Shown piece by piece: positions 1 to 9,489 of a stretch of DNA of 64,000 bases; within the stretch, counting starts at the first letter, position 1; every line of letters begins with the position of its first letter. Both the position numbers and the translations under genes were made by a program. This DNA is from Solirubrobacteraceae bacterium (lineage in GTDB: Bacteria; Actinomycetota; Thermoleophilia; Solirubrobacterales; Solirubrobacteraceae). The notes below the pieces were generated by a model. The model was not told the origin of the DNA, did no database searches, and saw only the letters and a list, made by a program, of their open reading frames with translations. The stretch lies in contig JANWLE010000063.1 in the NCBI GenBank assembly GCA_025451035.1, positions 1 through 64,000 on the forward strand. Direction: 5' to 3'.

Positions 1-984
1 CTAGGGCCGGCCGGTCTGTGCGTGCTGCGCGCTGCGGGTCCAGGCGCTGTCGAGGATCCGGCTGATCAGCTCATCGAAGCTGATACCGGCCGCATCGGCA
101 GCCTGGGGAAGCAGGCTCGTCTCGGTGAGACCGGGAACAACGTTGGTCTCGAGCACGAAGATCTCTCCTTGCTCCTCGCAGAGCATCAGGTCCACCCTGG
201 CGAAGCCGTGGCAGCCCAGCAACCGGTAGGTCGCGACGGCGAGCTCCCGTGCCGCGGAGCCCATCTCGTCGGAAATCTCGGCCGGGCAGATGAAGGTAGT
301 GCGGCCGATCCCATACCGCGCCTCGAAGTCGTAGAACGCCTCATCTCGTGGCACAGCCTGCACCACCGGTAGCGCCTCCGGGGCGGTGTCGCTGCCTGTC
401 GATAGGACCGACACCGCCAAATCTGCGCCGGGTACGTACCGCTCGAGCAAGACCCGCCGGTCGTAGGAAAAGGCCGACACCAGAGCGCTCGGCACCTGCT
501 CGCTGGCGCGGGCGAACTTGATGCCAAGCGCCGAGCCCTGCGCGGCGGGCTTGATGACGATCGGGAAGCCGAGCCGCTGCTCTATGTCGGCGAGTGCGCC
601 GCCAGCGCCGAGATCCTTGAACGAGGTCTCGCTGAAGAAGAAGAAGTCCGGAGTGGTGATGCCCGCGTCACGCATCAGCTGCTTGGCGATGATCTTGTCC
701 GAGCAACGGCTGCAGGCAGACGGTCCAGAACCCGTGTAGGGGATCCCAACGGCTTCCAGAAGCTCCTGCACGGTGCCGTCCTCACCCTCGCGACCGTGCA
801 GTGCTATGAAGGCCACATCCGGCTTGGTATCTCTGAGTCGATCGACGAGGTCCGGTCCCACGTCGATGACTACCGCCTCGTGACCGAGCCGTTGCAGCGC
901 ATCCTGTACCTGCGCTCCGGAGCGCAGCGATACACCCCGCTCGAGCGACCGGCCGCCCTTTAGTACCGCGACTCGGTGGCTCAT
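1..984 (-). CDS. ddl: D-alanine--D-alanine ligase
   Basis: Cytoplasmic ATP-grasp enzyme that joins two D-alanines for the peptidoglycan stem peptide. The 327 residues match the family length. The N terminus VAVLKGGRSLERGVSLRSG is the typical Ddl opening, ALHGREGEDGTVQE near residues 60-73 is the substrate-loop region, and LETNVVPGLTETSLLP near 275-290 is the C-terminal Mg/ATP segment with its conserved Glu and Asn. The stop codon sits on the first three bases of the window, so the gene is complete. It overlaps the stop of the upstream aminotransferase by 4 bp (ATGA), so the two are probably translationally coupled. Confidence 0.95.
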   Translation of the reverse strand: MSHRVAVLKGGRSLERGVSLRSGAQVQDALQRLGHEAVVIDVGPDLVDRLRDTKPDVAFIALHGREGEDGTVQELLEAVGIPYTGSGPSACSRCSDKIIAKQLMRDAGITTPDFFFFSETSFKDLGAGGALADIEQRLGFPIVIKPAAQGSALGIKFARASEQVPSALVSAFSYDRRVLLERYVPGADLAVSVLSTGSDTAPEALPVVQAVPRDEAFYDFEARYGIGRTTFICPAEISDEMGSAARELAVATYRLLGCHGFARVDLMLCEEQGEIFVLETNVVPGLTETSLLPQAADAAGISFDELISRILDSAWTRSAQHAQTGRP

Positions 985-2411
985 CTGTCGCGACGTCGGC
1001 GCGCCGTCTCGTCTCCGCGTATGGGGAAGGCGACCACGTCGGCGAGGCCCTCGCGCGCGGTGCTGGCCGATGGGCTGGCGTTCTCATCCTGAGCGGATGG
1101 CTGCTCTGCTCCCGTTAGTGTGCCGAATAGGGCGACTTGCTCGTTGACGACCTTGCCGATCCTGCGGATCGCCTCGGCTATGTCCGTCTCGGTGACGCCG
1201 GCGAAGTTCAACCGCATCGACGATGCACCGCGACCGTCCAGGTAGGCTGCGCGTCCGGGAACGAACGCGACCCCCTCGCTCTCCAGCGCCCGCGCCAAGA
1301 GGTCTGTGGTATCGATGTAGTCCGGCAGCGTCGCCCAAATGAACATGCCTCCCTGCGGCCGTGTCCAGCTCGCTCTGGGCCCGAGGTGCTCAGCGAGCGA
1401 CTGAAGCATCACGTCACGGCGCTTGCGATAGAGGCCCTTCAATGTCTCCAGATAGTCACGCCAGTCGTGCTCGGCGAAATAGGTGGCGACGAACATCTGC
1501 GTCACTGTCGAGGTGCACAGGTCCGCTCCCTGCTTGCCCAAGTTGAGCTTCTCCAGCACCGGCCGTGGCGCCACCGCCCAACCGAGCCGGACCCCTGGGG
1601 AGAGAATCTTCGAGAACGTCCCGAGGTAGATGACAAAGTCAGACGCGCCTCCCTGTCGCGCGCTGGAGGCGTCCAGCGAATAAAGGGTGGCTAGTGGATC
1701 GCCTTCATAGCGCAGGAGGCCGTAGGGGTTGTCCTCCAAGATCAAGAGCTCGCGCTCACGCGCCACTTGCACGAGGCGCTGGCGGCGTGGCAGAGACATC
1801 GTTACGCCGCCGGGGTTCTGGAAGTTAGGGATCGTGTAGATGAACTTGGGTCGTCGGCCTTCGCCTTGGAGACGGTCGAGCGTCGCCTCCAGCTCGTCGA
1901 TCGGCATGCCTTCGGCGTCCATCTCGATCTGGACGACCTCAGCCTCATACGAGCTGAAGGTGGGCACGGCACCGGGGTAGGTCGGTGCCTCGGCGATGAT
2001 CACGTCCCCGGGGTCGATCAGTGTCTTGCAGACGAGGTCGATCACCTGCTGGCCCCCGGTGGTGACGATCAGATCCTCCGGATCGACCAGGGTGCCCTCC
2101 GCGCGCATCACCTCGGTGATGCACTCAGAGACCGCTGAGATTCCCTCTGTCGGTCCGTACTGCAGGGCCTTGGCGGTGTCCTCGGCGGCCACCTTGCTCA
2201 TCAGCCTGGCGTAAAGCTCGGGTGAAAAGCTGTGTGTATCGGGCAGGCCACCGGCGAGCGAGATCACCTCTGGTCGTTCGGTCAACGCCATCATGTCGCG
2301 CATCGCCGAGGAGCGCATCCCACGCGTGCGCGCAGCGAACAGCTCCTCGTATCGCTTGAGCTCGTGGGCGGTCGGCCTCGAGCGCCGTCCGCCACTGGAC
2401 GATCTGCTCAT
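981..2411 (-). CDS. PLP-dependent aminotransferase, class I/II (2-aminoadipate/aromatic transaminase-like)
   Basis: Fold-type I aminotransferase of 476 residues. PNFQNPGG is the substrate/PLP-binding Asn motif, and TFSKILSPGVRLGW contains the Schiff-base lysine (K268 by codon position). It looks like the LysN/AlaA-like group related to MocR C-terminal domains, but there is no GntR DNA-binding domain. The substrate cannot be read from the sequence; coupling to ddl might suggest a role in amino-acid supply for the wall, which is inference. The last 40-50 residues are a low-complexity Ser/Ala/Arg extension. GGGGAG lies about 9 nt before the ATG and supports the start. Confidence 0.88.
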   Translation of the reverse strand: MSRSSSGGRRSRPTAHELKRYEELFAARTRGMRSSAMRDMMALTERPEVISLAGGLPDTHSFSPELYARLMSKVAAEDTAKALQYGPTEGISAVSECITEVMRAEGTLVDPEDLIVTTGGQQVIDLVCKTLIDPGDVIIAEAPTYPGAVPTFSSYEAEVVQIEMDAEGMPIDELEATLDRLQGEGRRPKFIYTIPNFQNPGGVTMSLPRRQRLVQVARERELLILEDNPYGLLRYEGDPLATLYSLDASSARQGGASDFVIYLGTFSKILSPGVRLGWAVAPRPVLEKLNLGKQGADLCTSTVTQMFVATYFAEHDWRDYLETLKGLYRKRRDVMLQSLAEHLGPRASWTRPQGGMFIWATLPDYIDTTDLLARALESEGVAFVPGRAAYLDGRGASSMRLNFAGVTETDIAEAIRRIGKVVNEQVALFGTLTGAEQPSAQDENASPSASTAREGLADVVAFPIRGDETARRRRDR

Positions 2412-2593
2412 TGGTCAATGCTCCCCATGTTGAGCCGGCCCAGTACGGCCGGGTTGAGCGATGTCGTGCAATGACCTATTCGCTGACGGCGTCGGTTGCC
2501 CTTGCGCGCGCGCGCCACTTCGTAGAAGTGTCCCGCCGGGAGTGTCGTTTATCGTCATGCTCTAGGACCGTAGCGCACAGCTCCCGCGATCAC
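2412..2593. promoter_or_regulatory. divergent intergenic region
   Basis: This 182 bp gap separates the aminotransferase-ddl pair (minus) from the DUF4126 gene (plus), so it should hold both promoters. I see a GC alternating run and a short inverted repeat CACTTC-GTA-GAAGTG at 2516-2530, but no convincing -35/-10 pair. Confidence 0.3.
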
Positions 2594-3196
2594 ATGGACA
2601 ATCTAGTTTTCTATATCGGGCTAGGCATAGGTCTCGCGATAGCGGCGGGGTTGCGCCCCTTCCTTCCGCTACTGCTCGCCGGGGCTCTCGGCTCCGCTGG
2701 AGTGCTCGGTTTGGGCTTCGTCCATGGCCGCTACCACTTCCTGCAGTCCGGCTGGTGGCTGGTTGCGGTCACCGTCGTGCTGGTATGTGCCTATCTAGCC
2801 CAGATCACCCTGGGTGGACGCCTTGAATCCTCCGTGTTTGCAGCCGTGATCGCCGGACTGGGTGTAGCGGCCGGCGCGCTTTTGTTCGCTGGAACGCTCG
2901 CAGATCACGGTAAGGCCTCCTGGCCAGGACTAGTTGCTGGGGGGCTGCTCGCAGGATTAGCCGATCGCATCGTCGCACCCGTGATCAAACGCACGCGCCA
3001 GCGCCTGGAGGATCGCACCGCTCGCGAGGCATTGACCGTATACCTGGACGGGGTGGCGCTGCTGATCGCCGCGCTGGTGGCGCTATTGCACCCGCTCGGC
3101 TATGTGGCTCTGGCACTATTTCTCTGGTTCGCTGTGGCGGGCCGCCGCCGCTCACGCGAGAAGTACGCGGGCTTGAGAATCTTGCGCCGACAGTGA
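2594..3196 (+). CDS. DUF4126-like integral membrane protein
   Basis: A 200-residue, very hydrophobic protein with about five predicted membrane segments. The first begins at the N terminus (DNLVFYIGLGIGLAIAAGLRPF), and a glycine-rich second half carries DHGKASWPGLVAGGLLAGLA. The layout and the GLRPFLPLLLAG segment fit the uncharacterised DUF4126 family. The ATG at 2594 was chosen because the open frame upstream of it is polar, low-complexity and lies in the divergent promoter region. The stop overlaps the GTG of the next gene by 4 bp (GTGA), so the two are likely co-translated. No function is known. Confidence 0.75.
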   Translation: MDNLVFYIGLGIGLAIAAGLRPFLPLLLAGALGSAGVLGLGFVHGRYHFLQSGWWLVAVTVVLVCAYLAQITLGGRLESSVFAAVIAGLGVAAGALLFAGTLADHGKASWPGLVAGGLLAGLADRIVAPVIKRTRQRLEDRTAREALTVYLDGVALLIAALVALLHPLGYVALALFLWFAVAGRRRSREKYAGLRILRRQ

Positions 3197-4701
3197 CGCC
3201 AAGGCGCAAGCTTGTCCTCTGTGTGATCGACGCGATGGCGCCCGCGATGCTGGAGCGAGCTGTGAAGGCCGGAGACATGCCGGTGCTGGGGACGCTGATG
3301 GAGCGCGGCCTGTATGTACCCGACTGCGTCGCGGCCTTCCCCTCGGTCACACCTGTGTGCGCGGCCTCGATCGTCACAGGCGCCTGGCAGGACCAACACA
3401 ACATTCCAGCGATGAACTGGTTCAAGCGTGACGAGAACCGCTACGTCGAGTATGGGTCGAGCTTCAGGGCGTCACAGCGGGTCGGCATCTCGCGGCAGCT
3501 GACCGACACCGTCTACAACATGAACCGCTCTCACCTGGCGGCTGATCCACTGACGATTTTCGAGAAGCTCGACGACGCCGGTGTGCGCACGGCCGGCACG
3601 ACATACCTTATGTATAGGGGTCGCCACCGCCATCAGCCTCAGCGCGACAGCGCCCTGACTCGCCTGGCGAGCACCCTCTTGCGACACCCCGTCATGGGGC
3701 CGCGCGAGCTGTTCTATGCAGACATCTTTGCCAGCCGTCAGGCCCCGTGTAGCTCAACTCTGGGCATGCCCGGGGTGCGTGACCGTCACTCTGGCTGCGT
3801 CTGTGCCTACATGGTCGAAAACGACCTGTTCGATTTTCTGTTGCTATCGCTGCCCGACAACGACTGGTATTCGCACAAGCGTGGCCCCGAAGGGCAGCTA
3901 CGGTCGCTCGCGTCGGCCGATCTGCAACTCGCGCGGATCATGGATGCTGGCGGCGGCGTGGAGCGCTTCCTCGAAGATCATGCGGTGATCGTGATGGCCG
4001 ACCACTCGCAGGTGCCGATCGAGCACAAGATCTCCCTGCAGGACGAGCTGAACGACCTAGAGGTGCTGCTGCCGACTCGTCCCTCAAACCGTGGCTCGGG
4101 GCGAGGTGACAAAGCGCGGATCGCGGTCTGCCCGTCACAGCGCGCAGCGATGGTCTACGTACTCGCCGAACATCGCCACCAGGAGCTGCGCTCAGACGTC
4201 ATCAGGCGGGCGCTGCAGATCGATGGTGTGGACCTCGTGATGTGGCTCGAGCGCGATCCCTACGGTGCGCCCCAACAAGCGGTGATCGCGAGGCCCGCGG
4301 TAGGCGAGCTTCGTTTCATGCCGGGCCACGATGTGCGCGACACCCGACATGCACGCTGGAACGTGGCTGGGGATTTGTCGGTGATCTCGGCGCAGCTCGA
4401 TGGTCACGTGCTGAGCACCCCCGTTTACCCAGATGCGCTCGGGCGGGTGTGGGCCGCGCTGCTGTGCGAGACCTCTGGGGAGGTGCTGTTGAGCGCCGCT
4501 CCCGACTACGAGTTCGTCGACTGGGGTGGCCAGGCCCACGTCGGCGGCGGCAGTCACGGCTCTTTGCATGCCAGCGACTCTCTCGGTGCGCTTGTCATGT
4601 ACGGGATCGACTCAACAGGGCAAGAGCGCTCACCATGGGCGATCCGCGACATCGCATCGCTGATCGAGCTCCACTTCGGCGTCGGCTCGCCCGCTTCCTG
4701 A
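3193..4701 (+). CDS. alkaline phosphatase/nucleotide pyrophosphatase (NPP)-like phosphodiesterase
   Basis: A 502-residue member of the alkaline phosphatase superfamily, type I phosphodiesterase branch. Metal-site elements are in order: D13 in CVIDAMAP, a Thr nucleophile in FPSVTPVCAASIVTG (T53), DNDWYSHKRGP (Asp and His), VIVMADHSQ (Asp-His) and a late GGSHGS His. No signal peptide is visible, so the protein is probably cytoplasmic or at the inner membrane face. Substrate is unknown; the family cleaves nucleotide, lipid or phosphonate diesters. It starts at GTG inside the stop of the DUF4126 gene, suggesting a two-gene unit. Confidence 0.85.
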   Translation: MTPRRKLVLCVIDAMAPAMLERAVKAGDMPVLGTLMERGLYVPDCVAAFPSVTPVCAASIVTGAWQDQHNIPAMNWFKRDENRYVEYGSSFRASQRVGISRQLTDTVYNMNRSHLAADPLTIFEKLDDAGVRTAGTTYLMYRGRHRHQPQRDSALTRLASTLLRHPVMGPRELFYADIFASRQAPCSSTLGMPGVRDRHSGCVCAYMVENDLFDFLLLSLPDNDWYSHKRGPEGQLRSLASADLQLARIMDAGGGVERFLEDHAVIVMADHSQVPIEHKISLQDELNDLEVLLPTRPSNRGSGRGDKARIAVCPSQRAAMVYVLAEHRHQELRSDVIRRALQIDGVDLVMWLERDPYGAPQQAVIARPAVGELRFMPGHDVRDTRHARWNVAGDLSVISAQLDGHVLSTPVYPDALGRVWAALLCETSGEVLLSAAPDYEFVDWGGQAHVGGGSHGSLHASDSLGALVMYGIDSTGQERSPWAIRDIASLIELHFGVGSPAS

Positions 4702-4723
4702 ACCCTGCCCGACCGCCGGGCGC

Positions 4724-4729
4724 TACTCT
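4724..4729 (+). promoter_or_regulatory. -10 box of a possible leaderless promoter
   Basis: TACTCT (TANNNT type) ends 7 nt before the ATG at 4737. Transcription would then start at or within a few bases of the start codon. The intervening CGGCGGG is too close to the ATG to act as a normal ribosome-binding site. Confidence 0.35.
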
Positions 4730-4736
4730 CGGCGGG

Positions 4737-6611
4737 ATGCGCCTGCCCTCCACGGCCTCGCTATTGGCATGCCTATTGGTGAGCCAGCTGCTCGGGAACG
4801 GCGCGCCGGCGCAGGCAGCGAAGTCCCCGCCAGGCGATCACAGCTCGATCGGCGTCGCGAGCGCTGGGACAAACACACAACGGTCGCTGTCGTCGTTGAG
4901 TAACTCCAACACGCCTGTGCCAGTCGCACCGAGCGACACGCCACCAGCGGGGCGACGGCTGTCGGCCAACCAGGTGTTGGCTATCGCGTCGGCCCTCCCC
5001 AAGATGCGCAAGGTTCGTCGCGAATACCGAGGCTCCTACGGCGGCGCCTACCTCAAGGGCCCCGGCCGCTGGCAGGTCAGTTACTTCTCGCGCAACGGCA
5101 AGAAGGAGATCGGTCAGGTGGTCATCGAAGACTTCACTGGCCGTGTGGTCGAACAGTGGACCGGTTTTCAGGTCGCCTGGACGATGGCTCGAGGGTACCC
5201 CGGCGCGTTTGGCAGGCACGTCAACGCCCTGTACGTATGGCTGCCGATGTGCGTGCTCTTCTTCATCCCTTTCGTGCGCTGGCGAAAACCCTTCTCGTTG
5301 CTGCACCTCGACCTGCTGGTGCTGCTGTCCTTCTCGGCTTCGCTCGCTTTCTTCAATCACGGCCGCATCTACGCCTCGGTGCCCCTGGTCTATCCGCCGC
5401 TCCTATACCTACTAGCTCGGATGTTGGCAATTGCGCGCATCGTGCCCAAACGCTCGCGCGTACACAGCGAATCCAGCCAACACGTAAACGAGAGCGTCGT
5501 CGTGCCTGCGCCGGCTGGCCCGGATAGCTCAAGACCGAGGCTTGTCGCATACGAGCCGCGCTTGCGCCGGGCCCGTTACAGCACCGTCCCGGTAGCTTGG
5601 CTTCTGATCGGGGTTATCTTCCTGATCGGGTTTCGCGTCGGCCTGAACATCGCCGACTCCAACGTCATCGATGTGGGCTATGCAGGGGTGATCGGGGCTC
5701 ACAAGATCGTCGAGGGTAAGCCGCTGTACGGGAAATGGCCTGTCGACAACGAACACGGTGACACCTACGGCCCCGCCAGCTACGAGTCCTACATACCTTT
5801 CGTGCAGCTCTTCGGATGGAGCGGAAAGTGGGATCAGCTGCCGGCCGCACACGCCGCGGCGATCTTCTTCGATCTTCTCGCTACCGGCCTCATGTTCCTG
5901 CTCGGCATGCGTCTCGACGGGCGGGCGCTCGGAACCAGTCTCGCCTATGCGTGGGTCTCCTACCCTTTCACCCTGTTCGCATTGGAGAGCAACTCCAACG
6001 ACACCATCGTCGCTGTGTTGGTGCTGGCGGCCCTGCTGCTCGCGGCGCGACCACTGGCCCGCGGGGCCGCGGCGGCCGCTGGTGCACTGTCGAAGTTCGC
6101 GCCGTTCGCGCTCGCTCCGATACTCGCCACGCACGGACTGCAGCAGCTGGCATGGGCCAGGCGCACGCGAATGCTCGCCATGTTCACAGGGGCGTTCATC
6201 CTGGTAGGCGCGACCCTGTTGATTCCCGCCCTCACCCACGATTCGCCGCGCGTGATCTACCAGCGCACGGTCGCCTACCAGATGAACCGCGGTTCACCTT
6301 TCTCTGTGTGGGGCTTGTACGGCAACCTCGGTGGTCTCCAAGCAGCTGTTGAGGCGGGCGCGCTCGTACTGGCCGTTGCGCTTGCCTTGGTGCCACGTCG
6401 CGTTGACGTGTTCGGCCTCGCCGCTGTCTGCGCGGCAGTGCTAATCGCGCTTCAGCTTGGGGTCGAACACTGGTTTTACCTCTATATCCCGTGGTTCTTT
6501 GCCCCTGCGATGGTCGCGCTGCTGGCGGGAGCCGATGTGCGGGGGCGGCCCGCTGCCGATCACCAGGCTGGTCGGCGACTGCGGCGGCCGCTCAGCTACG
6601 CAGCGCGCTAG
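4737..6611 (+). CDS. multi-pass membrane protein, GT-C/GT87-like
   Basis: A 624-residue protein. It opens with a signal-like segment (LPSTASLLACLLVSQLLG, then AQAA), followed by a Ser/Thr/Pro-rich stretch and a soluble block near residues 80-150 (GRWQVSYFSRNGKKEIGQVV) that resembles a PepSY-type beta module. After that come about 12 membrane segments. The motif VDNEHGDTYGPASYESY and the late FEHW-like GVEHWFYLYIPWF recall polyprenol-phosphate-dependent GT87/DUF2029 glycosyltransferases. Function is not established. I used the ATG at 4737; an open frame extends to 4242 but overlaps the upstream gene and is Arg-rich nonsense. Confidence 0.7.
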   Translation: MRLPSTASLLACLLVSQLLGNGAPAQAAKSPPGDHSSIGVASAGTNTQRSLSSLSNSNTPVPVAPSDTPPAGRRLSANQVLAIASALPKMRKVRREYRGSYGGAYLKGPGRWQVSYFSRNGKKEIGQVVIEDFTGRVVEQWTGFQVAWTMARGYPGAFGRHVNALYVWLPMCVLFFIPFVRWRKPFSLLHLDLLVLLSFSASLAFFNHGRIYASVPLVYPPLLYLLARMLAIARIVPKRSRVHSESSQHVNESVVVPAPAGPDSSRPRLVAYEPRLRRARYSTVPVAWLLIGVIFLIGFRVGLNIADSNVIDVGYAGVIGAHKIVEGKPLYGKWPVDNEHGDTYGPASYESYIPFVQLFGWSGKWDQLPAAHAAAIFFDLLATGLMFLLGMRLDGRALGTSLAYAWVSYPFTLFALESNSNDTIVAVLVLAALLLAARPLARGAAAAAGALSKFAPFALAPILATHGLQQLAWARRTRMLAMFTGAFILVGATLLIPALTHDSPRVIYQRTVAYQMNRGSPFSVWGLYGNLGGLQAAVEAGALVLAVALALVPRRVDVFGLAAVCAAVLIALQLGVEHWFYLYIPWFFAPAMVALLAGADVRGRPAADHQAGRRLRRPLSYAAR

Positions 6612-7414
6612 CCGGCAACACGAGGGTCACCGGGAGCCTCGGGGCGTGGCATCAGAATCTGCTCGATCGAATCGGCGCGCAGCGGTTGCGAGCTAGCTAT
6701 CAGTACCCCCATCAGCCATGGATCCTCCTCGGAGGTGTCAAAGCGGACAGGCATCTGGCTGCGCAGCGATTGGATCGCCTGCTCGCGCCTGACCCCGATC
6801 ACACCACCTCTTGGTCCTGTCATGCCGACATCGGTGATGTAGGCGGTGCCACCGGGGAGCACCCGTGCATCCGCGGTCGGCACATGCGTGTGGGTACCCA
6901 CGACGGCGGTCACGCGCCCGTCGAGGTGCCAGCCGAGACCGACCTTCTCGCTGGTTGCCTCGGCGTGCATGTCGACGAGGATGTGGTCGACCTCGCCAAG
7001 GCCACTGATCGCTAACTCGATCTCCGTGAAGGCAGGGTGGGCTGCACGCAGATAAAGGTTTCCGCTGAGGTTGATCACACCCAGGCGTACGCCACTCTCG
7101 CTCTCAACGACACAGGCGCCTCTTCCCGGCTGGGTGACCAGATAGTTAGCGGGCCTGAGAATGCGGCGCTCCTCTTCCATGTACGGGTAGATCTCGCGTC
7201 TGCGGTAGGCGTGATTGCCGAGGGTGATCACATCGACGCCGCGCGCAAAAAGCTCCTTAGCCGCCTTCGGCGTGATACCTATGCCGCCCGCGACGTTCTC
7301 CGCGTTTACGACCACGAAGGTCGGATCGTGACGCTCACGCAGCAGGGGCAGACAGTCGAACAGTGTTCGCTTCCCGAGCGCGCCGACGAGATCTCCGATA
7401 AACAGGATCCTCAC
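6608..7414 (-). CDS. YmdB/TIGR00282-type metallophosphoesterase
   Basis: Calcineurin-like phosphoesterase, 268 residues from the GTG at 7414, which is the usual family length. Metal-ligand motifs in order are FIGDLVG (D8), VVNAENVAGG (N40), GNHAYRRRE (H68), DMHAEATSEK and GTHTHVPTAD. Characterised relatives such as Bacillus YmdB hydrolyse 2',3'-cyclic phosphates and cAMP and affect RNA stability and sporulation or biofilm switching; transfer of that role is inference. The frame continues upstream to an ATG at 7504, but homology begins exactly at VRILFIGD. Convergent with the preceding membrane protein, overlapping by 4 bp. Confidence 0.87.
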   Translation of the reverse strand: MRILFIGDLVGALGKRTLFDCLPLLRERHDPTFVVVNAENVAGGIGITPKAAKELFARGVDVITLGNHAYRRREIYPYMEEERRILRPANYLVTQPGRGACVVESESGVRLGVINLSGNLYLRAAHPAFTEIELAISGLGEVDHILVDMHAEATSEKVGLGWHLDGRVTAVVGTHTHVPTADARVLPGGTAYITDVGMTGPRGGVIGVRREQAIQSLRSQMPVRFDTSEEDPWLMGVLIASSQPLRADSIEQILMPRPEAPGDPRVAG

Positions 7415-7537
7415 CCCATTGGGGGCGCCTGGCGAGCCGGCTCGCTGCCCTGTGTCGTCCACGTTCGCAGACGGTGGCCTGGGGCTTCGCAATACTCTGC
7501 TCATCGTGCGAGGGAGATACCCTGGGATGAGGCGCCG

Positions 7538-8749
7538 GTGAGCACCGAGGGTCGCAGCGGCGGAGAGGCTGCTGAGCCGCCGACCTTGCACGAGCGGGAG
7601 GCCGCGCAAGAGGCCGAGTCGATCCCGGTGGCGTCCCCGCCCGAGCCGCCGAAGGTAGCTGTACCCAACTGGGTGCAGCTAGTGCTGCTGCCGCTCGCGC
7701 TGCTGGCGGTTTGGGCGATGATCCACGCAGCCGGGAAGCTCTTTCTGATCTTTGTGGTGGCGGCGATCATCGCGCTCATCCTGAACCCGGCTGTCAATTT
7801 CCTCAAGCGCCCACGGCTGCCTCGCGGCTTGGCGGTGCTGGGGGTGTATCTCGCATTCTTCCTGACGGTCGCCGGGGTCGGCTTCCTGCTCGCGAACCCT
7901 ATCTCCAATCAAGTCCGCACATTTGCTCACAACCTTCCAACACTGATCGAAGAAGCCAACGCGGCGCTCGCCAGCGTGCAGCGCTGGCTGAACCAACACG
8001 GCGCGCACGTCCAGCTCGTCAAGCAGGGCAAGACAGCACTACAGACATTCCAAGATAAGATCGCCAAGAGCTCGAGCAAAGTCGCCTCCTCGTTCGGAAG
8101 TTTGCTCAGCGAAACGGTCAGCGCAGGCTTCGACCTAATCGTCGTCTTCGTGGTCTCGGTCTACATGCTCCTTTATGGCGAGCGGATCGGGGCGCTGGTG
8201 CGGCGCGTGATGCCGAGGGGCAACGGCACGCCAGCCGACGACTACCCCACGCTTGTCCAGAACGCGCTCTCCCGCTATGTAGGCGGCCAGTTGCTCTTCA
8301 GTCTCATCATGGGCACCACGGGAGGTGTCGCGCTCTATTTGTTCGGCGTGATGGGCATATTCCCCGACGGTCGCAAGTACGCGGTGGCGTTCGGGGCCTT
8401 CTTTGGGCTGATGGAGCTGATCCCCTACATTGGGCCGATTCTCGGCGCCGTCCCGCCGATCCTCGTGGCGCTCATCACCGACCCGGTCAGCGCGATCTGG
8501 GTGACGTTGCTGTTCCTCGGGCTGCAACAGCTCGAGGGTCACGTCGTGGCTCCCCAGATCTTCGGCCACACGCTGCGCATCAACCCACTGCTCGTAATTT
8601 TCGCCCTGCTGTTCGGGGAGACCGTGTATGGGATCGTCGGCGCGCTGGTGGCGCTGCCCGTGCTCTCGGTGCTGCGTGAGACCGTCGTTTATCTTAGCCG
8701 GCACCTCGAGCTCGAAAAATGGAACCGCTCGGGCGATCGAGTGCTGTGA
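7538..8749 (+). CDS. AI-2E family transporter (PerM-like permease)
   Basis: 403 residues with a hydrophilic N terminus (Glu/Pro-rich, about 45 residues), then about seven or eight membrane segments. The typical AI-2E/PerM blocks are visible: an early LILNPAVNFLKR, a central soluble segment (residues about 120-200), then GLMELIPYIGPILGAVPP and the C-terminal LEGHVVAPQIFGHTLRINPL. The family includes autoinducer-2 exporters and Na+/H+ antiporters, so the substrate is open. GTG at 7538 is preceded by GGGATGAGG. The gene is divergent from the phosphoesterase; 7415-7537 should hold both promoters. Confidence 0.88.
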   Translation: MSTEGRSGGEAAEPPTLHEREAAQEAESIPVASPPEPPKVAVPNWVQLVLLPLALLAVWAMIHAAGKLFLIFVVAAIIALILNPAVNFLKRPRLPRGLAVLGVYLAFFLTVAGVGFLLANPISNQVRTFAHNLPTLIEEANAALASVQRWLNQHGAHVQLVKQGKTALQTFQDKIAKSSSKVASSFGSLLSETVSAGFDLIVVFVVSVYMLLYGERIGALVRRVMPRGNGTPADDYPTLVQNALSRYVGGQLLFSLIMGTTGGVALYLFGVMGIFPDGRKYAVAFGAFFGLMELIPYIGPILGAVPPILVALITDPVSAIWVTLLFLGLQQLEGHVVAPQIFGHTLRINPLLVIFALLFGETVYGIVGALVALPVLSVLRETVVYLSRHLELEKWNRSGDRVL

Positions 8750-9489
8750 GCGAAGCTGAACCACGCCAGCGAAGCGGTGAGCAGGCCGAGCCGGTCCTCG
8801 AGGTGACCGACGTCAGCAAGCGCTACGGCGAGCGCGAGGCGCTGCGTGGCGTGAGCTTCAGCGCTCACGCGGGCGAGCGGGTGGCGATCATCGGCCCCAA
8901 TGGCGCGGGCAAGACGACGCTGCTGTCGATCGTCGCAGGCACGCAAGCCCCGACATCCGGCATGGTGAGCTGTCCGCCCGGCCAGGTTGGCTGGGTCCCG
9001 CAGCAGCCGGCGGTCTACTCGAAGCTCTCCGTCGCGGAGAACCTAGAGCTGTTTGCCCGCCTCGAGAAAGTCAAGGATCCAGCGGTTGCGGTGCAGCGGA
9101 TGCTCGACCAGAGCGGTCTTCGGGAGCGCGCCGGCGAGCAGGTTGGTCGACTGTCGGGGGGCAATCGTCAACGGGTGAACATCGCGATCGGGCTGCTGCG
9201 GGATCCCCCGGCGTTGCTGTTGGACGAGCCGTCGTCGTCGCTTGACCCGCGTCAGCGCGAGCGCCTGTGGCAGTTCGTCGGAACTCTTGCGCAGCGCGGC
9301 ACGAGCGTCGTTTTCTCGACGCACAACGTCAGCGAGGCAGAGCGTCGCGCGGACCGGGTGCTGGTGCTCGCCGATGGCGAGTTGCTCTTCACCGGCACCG
9401 CGGCCGAACTCAAGCGTGAGGTCAGCCACGGTGTGGAGCACGACTTTGAGGGAGCGTTCGTGGCGTTCCTGCGGGAGCGCGGCCACTGA
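8746..9489 (+). CDS. ABC transporter ATP-binding protein (ABC-2 exporter type)
   Basis: 247-residue nucleotide-binding subunit of an exporter. Walker A is GPNGAGKTT, the signature is LSGGNRQR, Walker B is LLLDEPSSSLD, and the switch His is in VFSTHNVSEAERRADRVLVL. The GTG at 8746 overlaps the AI-2E stop (GTGA), and an in-frame ATG at 8719 is an alternative. It is followed with a 1 bp overlap by its permease. This NatA/CcmA-like class usually moves drugs, Na+ or lipids; nothing here fixes the cargo. Confidence 0.9.
   Translation: MSEAEPRQRSGEQAEPVLEVTDVSKRYGEREALRGVSFSAHAGERVAIIGPNGAGKTTLLSIVAGTQAPTSGMVSCPPGQVGWVPQQPAVYSKLSVAENLELFARLEKVKDPAVAVQRMLDQSGLRERAGEQVGRLSGGNRQRVNIAIGLLRDPPALLLDEPSSSLDPRQRERLWQFVGTLAQRGTSVVFSTHNVSEAERRADRVLVLADGELLFTGTAAELKREVSHGVEHDFEGAFVAFLRERGH

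Noticed and set aside
2411..2593. 61-codon N-terminal extension of the DUF4126 protein
   Set aside because: It would run through the divergent promoter region and lacks membrane or family character.
4242..4736. 165-codon N-terminal extension of the GT-C-like membrane protein
   Set aside because: It overlaps the phosphodiesterase gene in another frame and is Arg-rich; a signal-like start and a -10 box support the ATG at 4737.
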